DNA of 64,000 nucleotides from Streptomyces sp. AC1-42W (GTDB taxonomy: Bacteria; Actinomycetota; Actinomycetes; Streptomycetales; Streptomycetaceae): contig NZ_QKWY01000003.1 in the NCBI RefSeq assembly GCF_003248355.1, positions 223,164 to 287,163 of the forward strand. Direction: 5' to 3'. Made by a program: the position numbers and the translations under genes. This document shows positions 34,830-45,959 of the stretch, in pieces (within the stretch, counting starts at the first letter, position 1; each line of letters starts with the position of its first letter). The notes below the pieces were generated by a model that did not search any database, was not told where the DNA came from, and saw only the letters and a program-made list of their open reading frames with translations.

Positions 34830-37800
34830 CAGCCGGCCATCCCGCCGTCGAAGCCCAGGCCGAGGTCCAGCGTCAGCGGCTGCGCCTCCCCGTGGCCCTG
34901 CCACAGCCACGGCACCGTCACACGATGCTTCCCGCTGGTGATGACCTGGTGGATGACGACCTGCCCGGCCTCTTTCTTGATCACCGGGGTCATCGAGGGC
35001 GCGGTCGCCAGCACGTCGAACTCCCACCGGCGCAGCAGTCCCAGCATCTGCCGAAGGTTCACGTCGTCGAACGCCGCGTCCAGTTCGTCGATCGACAGCA
35101 GCCGCGGCCCGCGGTACTCCCCGCTGTACATCGACCACGCGGCCGCCAGCAGGGGCAGCATCGTGGCCAGGCGCCGTTCCCCGGTCGACAGCGTCTCCAG
35201 CGGGTTCATGCCGCGCGGCTTGACCTCCTTGAAGCGGTCACCATCCCCGTCGCTGAACGAGGAGTGTGTCACCGAGATCGTCCACTCGTGCCAGGCCCGG
35301 TAGTCGAAGGTGTGCGCGACCCGGTCCGCCCACGTGTCCCCGACGGACTCGTCCATCCGCTGCCGCAGCACGTCATACATCCGCTCGAACATCTCGTCCG
35401 AGGGGGGACTGTTCACCAGCTCCACCATGGCCTTCGCATCCGCGTCCTTGCGTACCGACCACTCGACCTTCACGCCCACCCGGGCCACCCCGGTACGCAC
35501 GTCCGCCAGGGTCTGGCCGATCTGCCGCACCAGTTGCTGCGCGAGATCCTGGCGGACCTGAACGTCGCGCTGCAGCTGAGCGAACATGCTGGTCTTGATG
35601 GCCTTTTTGATGTCGGCGCGCAGGTCTTGCTCCAACTGGGCGACTGCCGCGCGCAGTGCCTCCACCGCTGCGCGCAGGTCCTGGCCGCGGGCCGCGGCCG
35701 GGTCGGCGACCTCGGCACGCTGCCAACCGGTGCCCGATACGTTGGTGAGGATGACCGGGCGGTTGAACCGGGCCAGTGCGCTGTTGGCGGTGCGGGCGGC
35801 GCCCTCGAGGGCCTTCAGCGCAGCGTCCCGGGCCCGGGACGCTGCGGCGAGCCGGTCCGCCCCCACTCCCGCGCCTGGCCCGGTGGGGCGGTCGGCCAGC
35901 AGGTTCCTGGCCCAGGCCAGTCCCGCGGTCAGGTTCGCGGGCCGGCCCTCCGGCCCGGTGGTGATGTCCTCGCCGACCAGGGCCAGGCCCTCGTCGACGA
36001 GCCGGCCCAACCGGGTGAGGCAGGTATCGCGGTGCTCCTCGGCCGCCTGGCGCAGCGGTGCGACCTCATCCAGCCGAGCCCGGGCCGACGCCGCGTCAGC
36101 AGCAGCCTCTTCCTTGGCGCGCTGCAGCTCCTCCACCCGTGCCCGGACGCGGTCGAGCGCACCGGTGACCTCCTGCAGCGAGGCGCGCAACTCCTCGTAC
36201 TCGGCGCCGTGCAGGCGCCGCGCCGCATCTCCTCGACAGCCGCCTTCTCGCGCCCCGCGTCCACGGCGGTTTGCTCTGCTTCCCGGGCGGCGTCGTCCGC
36301 CAGGGTCCGCCAGCGTTCGGCGGTTGCCGCGTCCTGGCGTGCCCGTCCCGCGAGGTCGATTACCCGCGCTGCGGCGCCCCGCCAGGCCTCGACCTGCCGG
36401 AACATCAAGGTGGTGTCCTCGCGGTGGGCGCCGGCCGCCTTCGGATCCGTGGGCAGCACGGTGCCGCCGCCCGCGTCGGCTGCCCGGTTCAGCGCCCGCA
36501 GCGCCTGACGCACGGCCTCGCCGGCCCGGCGGTGCCGCTCGCGTGCGTCGGTGGTGCGCCTGATGGAGTGCTGCAGCTGCTCGGTCGCGTCGTCCTCCTG
36601 CTGCTGGGCCGAGAGGACCTGATCCAGCGACGGGAAACCGGCCTGCTCGGCATCGGCGTGGGCCTGGGCCTCCTTCGCCTGCTCCCACCCGGCGTGACTG
36701 GCGGCTGCGGTCCCGGCCGTCTCCCGTGCAACACCTTCAGCCGTCCGGGCTGCGGCCAGTGCCGCGGCCGCCACCTGTTCGGTGTGCCGTGCCTCCTGGG
36801 CCAGCATCTCCAGCGCGCTGCGGCGCCGCGCGGCAGCCGCCTCCAGGGCGTGCAGTGCCTGCGCCAGCCCGCGTTCGGCCAAGTGGATGTCTTGAGCGGA
36901 CCGGTTGCGGGTCTCCTGCAGCGCCCGGAGAAGGCCCTGCCACCTCTCGCGGACCTGCTCCCACCCGGCGGGGGAGGGGAACTGGTCCCGCTCCATCGCG
37001 GCAGCGTTCACCCGGGCGCGAGCGCGCGCGGCTTCCTCACGTGCCCGGTGCAATGCCCCCTGTGCCTGGTCGAGTTGCTGCTCCAGGTCGGCCACGTGCC
37101 GGAGCCGGGCGCGTTCGCGGGCACTTCGCCCGATGAACCGCGCCTGGTAGCCGGCCGGTGCGACCGCGGTCGCCACCGCGATCGTGACCTGATCGCCCGC
37201 CGACGGGTCCAGGGGAATCGACCGCAGCAGCTGGTGGACCCGCTCGGGGGCGATCCAGCCCTGCGCGTCGGGCCGAAGCACGTCCGCCAGACTCGCCCCC
37301 GACGCCGCCGCAGCTCCAGGTCGCAGGGTCACATCCCCTGCCACTGCCTGCCCGTCGGCACGCACCAGCGCGTCCAGCAGTCCACTGACCAGCAGAGCAC
37401 CCTCGAGGCGATCTCTGGCCTCGTCTGTCAGGTGTCCGGCGAAGTCCACCAGCGCCCACAACGGGGTGCCGTCCCTGACCTTCTGGCTGCGCCACAGCGG
37501 TGCGGGTGGCACCGGCGCCGCCTGCTGGGCCCGCTCCAGCTGCTGCTCCAGGTCACGGACCGTTTCCTGCGCGAATCCCGCCGCCTGGTCGGCGGCGTCC
37601 ACCACACGCTGGAGCCGCCCGGCGGCCGCTGCGTGCGCCCGCTCCAGGGACACCTGGATCTGCGCGACTGTCTGCGCGGCGTCGCTCGTGGCCCCGTCCC
37701 CGGCCGGCTCCGGCACCATGCCGACGTCGATCAGTACCGCGTCACGCCGCCACATGCCGACCAGGCCCTGCCACTGCTCCCAGGCCGCCACGGCCGCCGA

Positions 37801-39843
37801 TCCGGCCCCGTCCGCTGCCTTCTGAGCCTGCGCGACGGAGGCCTCCGCCTGCGCGACCAGCCGCAGGTGTGTCTCCTGGTGCTGCTCCCGGGCCTCCTTC
37901 CCGGCCGCGTCCTGCTCCCGAGCCTCCTCCTGCGCCCCGTGCAACGCCTGCGAGGCGTGCTCGGCCGCGCCGCGTTCCTGCTCCCACAGCGTGCGTGCCT
38001 GCTCGCATGCCTCGGCCGCCTGCTCGGCCACCGCACGGTCCGCGGCTGCCTGCCGGTGGTGCCCTGCCGCGTCGATCCTCGCCCGCGCCTCACCCGCGAC
38101 CTGAGCGAGTCCGGCTGTCAGCTTCCCGACGGGCAACCGCTCCCCGTCGCCGCGACCGTCCCGCACGAGCAGCTCGAGGGCGGGACCGCGCAACTCCACT
38201 GCCGTGTCTGCCCACTGGCGCATCTCTTCCAGCAGCGTGTCCTCGGCCCGCGCCCGCGTCCTGCTCGTCTGGTCGGCCGTGGCCCGGTCCGTTTCCTCGA
38301 CCGCTTCGGCCTCGCGCAGATCGGCCGCCGCCGCGACTTCCATTCCCTGCGCCGTCGCATGGTCTCCGAGCGCGGCTTCTACCTTCCGCATCTGGGAGAT
38401 CCGGGTGTCCACCCACGCCAGCGGTGCTGCGCACGCCTCGTCGACCACGCCTGCGGCCACTGCCGCGGCCTCGGCCGTCACCAGCCGCTCGTCGAGGGTG
38501 AGCAGTCCTTCCAGGGCCGCATCCGCGCCCAGCCGGCCCCCCACCACCCGCAAGGGCCCGGACACCGCCGACACGGCGCCCTGCGCCGACCGGACGCCAT
38601 CCGCCGACTCCCGGGCGGCGCCCTCAGCCCGGGAAGTCTCGCCACCGACCTCATCCGACCGTTTGGCCGCCGTGCGGGCGGCAACGGCCAGTTCGACCGC
38701 TCGCTGCTCACGCTGCGGAAGGACCGCGCCCGCGTGCCCGCGCAGCTCCTCCTCCGCCGCGTTCTTCCGCCCCTCCAACTCCCCGATCTCGGCCCGCGTC
38801 CCGGCCAGCAGCTCCACGGCCTCGGCTTCCCGCACCCCGGCCTGCTGCGCCTCCTCACCCGCCTGGCGCTCCCGCCTGGTCTGAGCGTCGAACCCGGTGT
38901 TCGCTGCGATCAGCGAGGCGGCCTCGACCACCGCCACCGCCTCCACATACCGGCGATACGCCCGTTCCGCGTCCTGCAGCAGCTTCTCTTCCGCCCGGGC
39001 ACGCTCCAGCTGGTCCTCGAGCTCAGAGATCCGCTCCATCGCCTGAGCGATCACCGTCAGCCGCTCACCGTCCAGCGCAGGCAACGCGCTGGACAGCAAC
39101 CGGCCCATCTCCGCCGCGGAGATCGCCTCCGCCGTCCGCACACTGCGCAGGCTGCGCAGCACCCCCACCAGCGCGTCGAACTGCACCTCGTCCAGCGGCG
39201 CGAACAACTCCTCGCGCACCACCCGCCGGTAGTCGTGCTCGTCCCCGACCACCCGCAGATGCTCCGACAACCGAGCCCGGTTCGACGCCGCAGACGAAGC
39301 GCCGGAGGTGAAGGCCTGCCCCTGACAGGCAGCCAACTGCGCTGCAAGATCACCGATCCGCACCGGCTCCCGGTCCACCTGCAGTCGCAGCTGCTCCCCG
39401 ACCCGCCCCCGCGCCAGGAAGAACACCCGGTGCACCGCCTTGCCCACTGCCCTCAGCCACAACCCGGTCGTCACATACTCCACAGCCCCGCCATCGGCGC
39501 GCCGACCGTACTCCAGCCACCACACCCCCGTGCGGTCCTGCTGCTCGTCCCGGTCGGTGTGCCGGCTCAGCAACGTCCCCGCCGCCTTCCCCGACACCGA
39601 CAAGGCGGTCTGCGACACATCCGCGTCCAGCAGCACCGTGACCAGCATCGACGCCGACAAGGACTTCCCCGACCCGTTCGGCCCCGCGAGTGTCAGCCAC
39701 CCGTTGCCGAACAGCAGCTCCTCCTCTGCCCAGGCCCAGGAGTTCACCACCCCGGCCCGCGTGGGCTGCCACCGGCCCTCCGCGACCGGCACCCCCAGCC
39801 CGACGTCACCGGCCCCGACGGGCCCGTCTCCGGCGATCCTCAC
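34829..39843 (-). pseudogene. jetC: Wadjet JetC SMC-like ATPase (TIGR02680), frameshifted
   Basis: MukB/SMC-like ATPase. Walker A is LAGPNGSGKSLSAS (residues 53-66). Very long coiled coils fill the middle, including LEDQLERARAEEKLLQDAER. The C-terminal signature is LSTGERRLATMLPL and Walker B is LLSIDELDAAFDDVN. GTG 39843 overlaps the jetB stop. The frame is broken once, near 36211-36228: EEMRRG in the first frame, then RRLHGAEYEELRASLQ in the second. Restoring one G rejoins a protein of about 1670 residues, longer than the roughly 1350 usual for TIGR02680. Without correction, the ATPase head cannot be completed. Confidence 0.82.
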
Positions 39844-41135
39844 ATCTCCCCCTCACCCGTCTCGGCACCAAACGCCCCACCGGGCTCCGGCCCCGCCGCG
39901 CCGCGGGCGGCGTGCGCCACCCGCACCCGCCACAGGTGCACTCCCGGCGTCGCCTGCCACTGCTCCGTCTCACCCACCACCGGCACCAGCAGCCGCGCGG
40001 CCGCCAGCTCACCGATCGCCGCCCGCGCCAGCGCGGGAAGCTGCGCCTTGTGACCCGCCGCCCAGTTCGGCATCACCGCCCGTACCTCCTCCAGCAGCCC
40101 CACCACGTCGCCCACCTGCACCACCGAACCGGCCCGGTCCCGCTCGGACAGATGAGCCAGCAGCGCCAGCGCGGCCTGCCGCTCCATCCGCCGCCCGTTG
40201 GGGAAATCCATCGCGGTTCCGAGCCCACTGGGATCGGTGACCTCCCACCAGTCCCGGCGCACTGTCACCCCGAGCCCCAAGCCGGCCAGCAGCGCCAGCC
40301 CCCGCTCCCTGCCGGCCAGCGTGTGCAGATACGCCGTCCCCGGTGTCTGCTCGTCGAAGGGATCCACACCCGGGTCGTCCACCAGCCGCCGCAGCGCCTG
40401 CAGCCGCCGTTCCTCCACCGACGCCGCCTGGTCCGGCTCCGGTGCTGCCGGGTCGAGCAACGAAGCGGTCGACAACGCCGCCGCGTGCTCCTGCGGGGGT
40501 AGCGCGTCCAAGCCGAGCAGCGCGGGGGACAGCGACGAGAACCGCGCCGCCAACCGGTCCCTCGAAGCCGTCACCACAAGGTCAGCGTCCTCGTCCACCA
40601 CGACCCGCTCCAGGTCGGAGTCCGCCTCCACCGACCCCTCGGCCTCCAGCACCTGCAACGCGTCCACCAGATTCTGCCGGTGCCGGCGGGCCTCCTGCTT
40701 CGACGTCCCCTCCCCGGCCACCCACTGCACCCGCGGCAGCCCACCCGAGGCGGCCTCCTCCGCGCACACCTGCGCGAGCGCCTGCATCAACTCCCGCACG
40801 CTCAACCGCGGACGCCGCCACAACTGCTCACACACCAGGCACACCAGCACCAGCGCCTCCTGCGACAGCAGCACCGGACGACCCCCGCCGCGGGCCACCG
40901 AAGGCCCCCGGTTACCAGGGACATCCACACGCCGCTTGTGCAGCCGGACCAGCTGGGCCACCTCCAGCACCTCGAACGTCCAGCCCAGCTCCGACCGGAA
41001 CAGTCCCGCCAGCGCGGCCTGCCCCTTCACAGCCGCCCGGTACAGCTCCGGCTCTGCCTCGGCCCGAAGCCGTCCTCGATCCACCAGCATCCGGGCCGCA
41101 TCCCGCAGATCGGCCTCCAGCACCTCGCCGCTCAT
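39840..41135 (-). CDS. jetB: Wadjet JetB (DUF2398, TIGR02678-type)
   Basis: 431 residues. DUF2398 family: LYRAAVKGQAALAGLFRSEL, GWTFEVLEVAQLVRLHKRRV, then ALVLVCLVCEQLWRRPRLSV and the C-terminal winged-helix region (AIGELAAARLLVPVVGETEQ). It corresponds to the MukE-like kleisin-associated subunit in Wadjet complexes whose genes carry DUF2397/DUF2398/TIGR02680/DUF2399. ATG 41135 overlaps the jetA stop (ATGA), and its own stop overlaps the jetC start (ATGTGA), giving a tightly coupled operon. Full length and intact. Confidence 0.82.
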   Translation of the reverse strand: MSGEVLEADLRDAARMLVDRGRLRAEAEPELYRAAVKGQAALAGLFRSELGWTFEVLEVAQLVRLHKRRVDVPGNRGPSVARGGGRPVLLSQEALVLVCLVCEQLWRRPRLSVRELMQALAQVCAEEAASGGLPRVQWVAGEGTSKQEARRHRQNLVDALQVLEAEGSVEADSDLERVVVDEDADLVVTASRDRLAARFSSLSPALLGLDALPPQEHAAALSTASLLDPAAPEPDQAASVEERRLQALRRLVDDPGVDPFDEQTPGTAYLHTLAGRERGLALLAGLGLGVTVRRDWWEVTDPSGLGTAMDFPNGRRMERQAALALLAHLSERDRAGSVVQVGDVVGLLEEVRAVMPNWAAGHKAQLPALARAAIGELAAARLLVPVVGETEQWQATPGVHLWRVRVAHAARGAAGPEPGGAFGAETGEGEM

Positions 41136-41790
41136 GCCGCCCCCCGCGCGACCGCTTCGTCGGCCCGCTCGCTCGCATCGACACGGATACGCAGATCCGG
41201 GCCGGTCAGCACCCCTTCGGCCAACTCCACCCGGACCTGCCGGTCCGCCACTCCCGGCCGTACCCGCACCACGACGTTGGCTCCTTCGGCCACCGCAGAC
41301 CCGAACCCCAGCACAGGGTCGAACTCCTGCAGCGCCGCCTCCACCGCCCGCAGCAAGATCACCGAAGCATCCGCGGCCAACCCCGCGAAATGCTCCAGCC
41401 CCACCTCTCCAGGCGTCACCAGCACCCGCGCAAACCGGCGGCGCAGCTGTGCCTCCTCGCGTGCCCGCGCCAGCGCGTCCTCCCGGTCCACGGTGGTGTC
41501 CGCCAGTTTCCGGGGCCTGCCCCCAGGCCTTCCCACCCGCTCATGCTCACGCAGCGTCACCTCTATGCGGTGCACCGTGAGTCCGGCTGCAGCCACCGTC
41601 GCGTGCGCCACGTCCTCCTCGGCCGGCCCGACCTGGGCGTGCCACGCCGGCCAGTCCCCGAACGCCGCCCCGTACACACACCGCGCCTGCTCCTCGCCGC
41701 CTTGCCGGTGCAAGCTACGCGCCACAGAGCGGAAGTCAGCCCCCAGATCCGCCCCCCGCCTCCAGCAGCTCCGCAGCGGCCTCCCAGCGC
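41132..41790 (-). pseudogene. jetA: Wadjet JetA (DUF2397), C-terminal remnant
   Basis: About 215 C-terminal residues of the DUF2397/TIGR02677 family (usual length near 490). They begin at DFRSVARSLHRQGGEEQARC, run through VYGAAFGDWPAWHAQVGPAE and HERVGRPGGRPRKLADTTVD, and end with VRVELAEGVLTGPDLRIRVD. JetA is the kleisin-like (MukF-like) bridge of the SMC complex. The N-terminal 280 or so residues are missing and are replaced by a TnsA-like fragment in another frame. The system therefore lacks a normal kleisin. The exact junction is between about 41745 and 41810. Confidence 0.75.
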
Positions 41791-42167
41791 TGCGGCGAGC
41801 CCCCTGCAGGCCTGCAGACCAGCAGCCTGGCCCGCCCGTCGGCCAGCCGGACAAAGAAGTCCGGCACATAACCGCCAGCGTCATCGGCCCAGTGCAGCCG
41901 CACCGGCCACGACGCGAAAGCGACCACGTCACGGTCAGCCTCCAGCGACACCGCCGCACCGAGCGCCCCGAGACTGGCACACCCCACGTGCCGGGCCCTG
42001 TTCGCCGGGCGCCACCACGTCGCGATCGCCCGCCTGCCCTGGTATCGCGGAGGCTGCCACACCGCCTCGTACTCCTCCAGCCTCTCGCCACGCAGCTCGC
42101 GAACCGGCCGCTCCACCAGCCGGCCGGTCCTTGAACGCACCTGTGCCCACACCACTTCACTCACCAC
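41736..42167 (-). pseudogene. TnsA-like transposon endonuclease fragment fused onto jetA
   Basis: About 140 residues resembling actinomycete TnsA-like endonuclease subunits. Seen are YEAVWQPPRYQGRRAIATWW, RPANRARHVGCASLGALG, then VVAFASWPVRLHWADDAGGY and VPDFFVRLADGRARLLVCRP. The acidic PDFF position is kept, but the upstream glutamate block (usually ESWLERD) is replaced by a Gly/Ala-rich tract, and the C-terminal domain is gone. In Tn7-like elements TnsA cuts the 5' ends. The gene ends abruptly where the JetA remnant begins, marking a deletion or recombination joint. Start uncertain (GTG near 42167). Confidence 0.6.
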
Positions 42168-42618
42168 GGCGAACCCATCCCAGGCATACGAACAACGCCT
42201 CGCCCCCCCCCCGGAACGAGCAGGCGATGCCGCACACCCTGACGGGCCGAAGATCGAGAACAAAGCCATTCGCGTCGAACACGCTCGAACGAGCGAGCGC
42301 GAATGCCAGTTCGCGCGCCCGCTACCACCGAACCCGAGCGGGGCCGGTCATGCGCTCGACCTGCGTCGATGCGCGATCGGAGTGGCCGGCACGGGGGCGC
42401 AAGACAACACAGGTCGCGCGCCTCCCTCGAACGAGCGCACATCTGTACGTGCCGACAGTCGTATCGCAGCAGGTCACGCATCTCCCGGCGTATGCCGAAA
42501 CGCTTTTCCCGTCAGCGCATGAGATATGCGATTAGGGAATCCTTCTGTGTGCCGGCGGCCGCCGTGGAACCGAGGCAGGAGTCGGCAGGGCAGGCAGCGA
42601 TTTCAGGGAGCCAAGCAC
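42168..42618. other. divergent intergenic region with CTCGAACGAGCG repeats
   Basis: About 450 bases between the TnsA fragment and tap. CGCTCGAACGAGCG at 42282-42295 is a perfect palindrome with 6-base arms. Its 12-base core CTCGAACGAGCG recurs at 42426-42437. These are candidate binding sites, for example for the XRE-type head of Tap or for transposon proteins. No gene is supported. Confidence 0.45.
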
Positions 42619-44817
42619 GTGGACGGGCTGTTCGATCTCAACGACCTTCCCGACGGCAGTCGCAGGCCCCCGGGCGGTCTGCCGGATCCTTCCGAACGGT
42701 GCAGGCTCCGCAAGGACTCCGGTCTGAGCGCATACCAGATGGCCGACGCCTGCAGTGTGAGCGAGGCCACCATCCACGCCTGGGAAGAGGGCAAGGCCCA
42801 ACCACGAGGACGCAACGCCGAGACCTACCGCCTCGTTCTCGCTGCTCTGGCCGCCCGCCTGACCGCTGCCCCCGGGCCCCGCGCCGAGACCGCCGAGGTC
42901 CCCGACTGGGCGGCCCTGGGTGCCCTGCGCCACGAAATTCCCACCCAGGCATCGGCCATGGAGCCGTGCTGGCGCTGCTGGCAACCCACAGCCCAGCGTG
43001 TCGGCGGCCGCCCTCAACACCTGGGCACCCGCTGTGCGGCCCCGACCACCCCACGCACGGCAACAGCCGCCACCCCACCTCCACCGCCGCCTGCCGCCGC
43101 ACCCGCCGCCGCCCAGCCGCCGGCACCACTCTCACCCGGTCTGACAGACACACTCCCCTCACCCCGCAGCCCTTGGCCACCCCCGCCTTCCCGAGCCCGG
43201 CTGGTCATCCCGCCGTGGAACCACAGAAGCACCGCCGGCGGCCCGCTCGCCGTCCTGGAAGCCGACGCGCCATCGCTGACCGCACACCTCGCCGACGGCA
43301 GCACCCGCCCCTGCGAGGCAGCCGACCTGCCCGAGCTGCTGGCCTGGGCACTGCGCCACAGGCTGGGTGCACCACCCCTACGTGCCGAAGGCCTGCCTGC
43401 AGGACCGCTGCTGGTGCTCACCTCCTCGGCCCTCGCCCGCCTGAAGCTCCCCGCCACCGTCCCGACCGGCCAGGAGCGCCATCCCCGCAGCGACCACCCG
43501 CTGCTGCGTCAGATCCGTTCCGTCGGCTGGCAGACCGACGCGAACGGACTGGGACCCTGGATGCGGCTGCACCCCAGCAACGGCGATCCGGCCTGCGACA
43601 GCATCCACCTGGCCGTCACCGACTGGGGAGCGCTTCACCACGACGCCTGGAACCTGCCCCCGCGCTTCACAGCCGGCCAGATCGCCCGCCTGCTGGCCGA
43701 ATACACCTCCCTGCTGAGGACCCCCACCGGTTCACCAGGGACATGCGGGGTCCAGCTCATGCGCGACTTGCGGCCGGCCCCGCACCGCCACACCACCACC
43801 GGCGCTCTGGTCGCAACCGGCGTCCGCGGAGCACTCGCCCAGGTGGTCCACCCCGCCCCCTGTGAAGCCCCGCCCGGACACCAACTCGCCGCCCACCGCC
43901 AAGAGAAGGACGTCAACGCCGACGCCGACATCCACTGGTGGCGACCGCCGACCCAGGACGAGGCCGCCCGCGACCACGTGGTGTGCCTGGCGGTGAATCT
44001 CCACCACCTGGCCGGCAGCAACAGCATCCGCGTCTCCAACGGGCCTGCTGAGCACGCCATCCGGCCCGCGTTCGACCACAAGACGCCCGGCAGCTGGCTC
44101 GTCGACCTCTCCACCATGCCCCACCACCCGCAGCTGCCCGCACCGTTCGCAGGCACCGGCCCGGCCTGGTACACCACGCCCGCCCTCGCCTACGCCGGCG
44201 TACGAAACGCGGCGCCCCAGCCGACCGAGGGGTGGCTGCGCCGGGCTCCGGCCGTCCCCTACCTCGACCCCTTCTACGCGGCCATCCGCAAGGCGCGGAT
44301 CGCCGTTCTGGAGACCCTCGGCATCACCGGCGACATGGACACCTTCGACCTTCACCAGGCGCTGGACACCCTGCCCCACGCCGACCCCGGCCGACGAGCC
44401 CTCCTGCACGCCGTCCACGCCACCGCACAGGACGCATTCACCGTCCTGGTCCAGCCCCCCACACAACCCGACCAGATGACCGCCGGCACCTGGCCCACCC
44501 CCGACGATCCCACCTGGCGCCCCGACCTGCTCGCAGCCGTCCACGCCAACGCCCGCGCCAACCTGCACCGCAAGCTGGGCCTCACGGCCCGCGACGGCTA
44601 CTTCCCCCTCGCCATCGCCGCCGACCACATCCTGTACGCCACCCACACGCCTCACCTGACCGAGATCACCGACCAGCCCACCTGCGGCTTCACCATCGGA
44701 ATCGCGTCCGGTCATGTCCGGCCGGTCACGGTCCGCCCCATGGCATGGTTCGAAGAGCGCTGCGCCGAAGGCGTCAACGCCGCACAGATCCTGCACGACA
44801 CCTGCCCGGCATGGTGA
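42619..44817 (+). CDS. tap: telomere-associated protein Tap
   Basis: 732 residues, close to the roughly 740 of known Tap proteins. The N-terminal HTH (LSAYQMADACSVSEATIHAW, about 40-60) is followed by a CWRCW segment, a Pro/Ala linker, and the conserved body: LLVLTSSALARLKLPATVPT, HPAPCEAPPGHQLAAHRQE, KTPGSWLVDLSTMPHHPQLP, GPAWYTTPALAYAG and ANARANLHRKLG. In linear Streptomyces replicons Tap binds the 3' telomere overhang and recruits the terminal protein Tpg for end patching. GTG 42619 has AGGGAG eight bases upstream. tpg normally follows directly; here a TniQ gene and IS110 intervene before tpg at 47329. Confidence 0.85.
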   Translation: MDGLFDLNDLPDGSRRPPGGLPDPSERCRLRKDSGLSAYQMADACSVSEATIHAWEEGKAQPRGRNAETYRLVLAALAARLTAAPGPRAETAEVPDWAALGALRHEIPTQASAMEPCWRCWQPTAQRVGGRPQHLGTRCAAPTTPRTATAATPPPPPPAAAPAAAQPPAPLSPGLTDTLPSPRSPWPPPPSRARLVIPPWNHRSTAGGPLAVLEADAPSLTAHLADGSTRPCEAADLPELLAWALRHRLGAPPLRAEGLPAGPLLVLTSSALARLKLPATVPTGQERHPRSDHPLLRQIRSVGWQTDANGLGPWMRLHPSNGDPACDSIHLAVTDWGALHHDAWNLPPRFTAGQIARLLAEYTSLLRTPTGSPGTCGVQLMRDLRPAPHRHTTTGALVATGVRGALAQVVHPAPCEAPPGHQLAAHRQEKDVNADADIHWWRPPTQDEAARDHVVCLAVNLHHLAGSNSIRVSNGPAEHAIRPAFDHKTPGSWLVDLSTMPHHPQLPAPFAGTGPAWYTTPALAYAGVRNAAPQPTEGWLRRAPAVPYLDPFYAAIRKARIAVLETLGITGDMDTFDLHQALDTLPHADPGRRALLHAVHATAQDAFTVLVQPPTQPDQMTAGTWPTPDDPTWRPDLLAAVHANARANLHRKLGLTARDGYFPLAIAADHILYATHTPHLTEITDQPTCGFTIGIASGHVRPVTVRPMAWFEERCAEGVNAAQILHDTCPAW

Positions 44818-44876
44818 GCCCCGTCGACGGAAACGCCGTGGGCCCGTGCTCGGCCGGTCCTGCTCCCCGCTGCCGC

Positions 44877-45909
44877 TCACTCCACATCAGTCACCGACTG
44901 CCCCAACCGCCATGCCAGGCACGAGACATCCTCCAGCGCACCTCGAGAAGCGAGTGCACGGTGAGGCTCCATGGGCTCAAGACACCGCGAGAGGTAGCCG
45001 GAAGGCGGAGGCTGTTGCGTGAGCCGGACGGCCACCGGCGCCGCGATGTGGTGCAGCAGCGTCCACTCGCGCAGCATCCGGTAACCACCCTGCCGCATCT
45101 GATCCGGCATCCCCAGCCGTTCACCGACAAACTCGATCCAGCGCCGCGACACCCACCCCGGCGCACCGCCAGCGAAATCCCGATCCCACCGTCGCTGCCG
45201 CTTGTACACCGCCATGGCTTCCGCGACGACGACAGCCTCCGGGTAGACCACCAGCGGAACCGACCACCGCTGCCGACCTGTCCCCAGCACCTTCTCCCGC
45301 CCCGCCCACACGGTCTCGGCGCCCATCTGCCGGCTCTGCCACCAGCATGCGCCGACCTGCAGGGCATCGGCGAGCAACGCCCGCGCGTACGGGCCCACCC
45401 GGCGGCACAGACGCAACCACCGCCGGTGCGCCCGCACCACCTCCTCCAAGCCCGCAAGACTCACCTGGGTCGGCCCGCCACGACCAGCACGCAGCCAGCG
45501 GCCATGGCGCACACACCTGCCAGCGTTCACCACTGGCCAGCAGCACGGGTGCCCCCGCCTCCTCGAGCCGGGCCACACACGTGGCACACGCGTCCAGCAC
45601 CGCCCACTGCCGGTCCCAGGGCGTTACGCGGACGAGCTGACGGGTGCTGCAGCCGGCGTTCACCTCCAATGTGGGCAGCGCCCGCCGCAGTACTTGAGGT
45701 GTCTGCCACGCCATCACCGCCAGACGCTCAACAGCCTGCGGGTGCAAGAACACCTCCGCCGCCCCAGGATCCAGCTCCTTCGGCTGCCCCCGCACCCCCG
45801 CCTCGCCCAGCACGTCAGCGACCGGCACCGCGTTGACGCACGCCAGCCTGCGAATGAACGACCCGGTCGACTCGCCCATGACCGGATCCAGCCCCACCGG
45901 CCTGGGCAT
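44877..45909 (-). pseudogene. TniQ-family protein, frameshifted
   Basis: TniQ is the target-site adaptor of Tn7/Tn5053-type elements. The N-terminal part (MGESTGSFIRRLACVNAVPV, then LDACATCVARLEEAGAPVLL) carries the typical CxxC zinc finger and stops being sensible after GERWQVC. The frame then shifts near 45507-45515 and continues with HGRWLRAGRGGPTQVSLAGL, EEVVRAHRRWLRL and FVGERLGMPDQMRQGGYRML to the stop at 44877. A single missing base rejoins the parts. It lies opposite to tap and far from the TniA/ATPase operon, so the element has been rearranged. Confidence 0.75.
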
Positions 45910-45959
45910 CGCCACCTCCACCACCTACCTGCCTTCCGTGTTCACCTGACAGTGAGGAT

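Noticed and set aside
36271..40053. 1260-codon plus-strand frame across jetC and jetB
   Set aside because: Pure antisense shadow of the coiled-coil region: Arg/Pro/His-rich with no motif, while the minus strand carries Walker A, Walker B and overlapping operon junctions.
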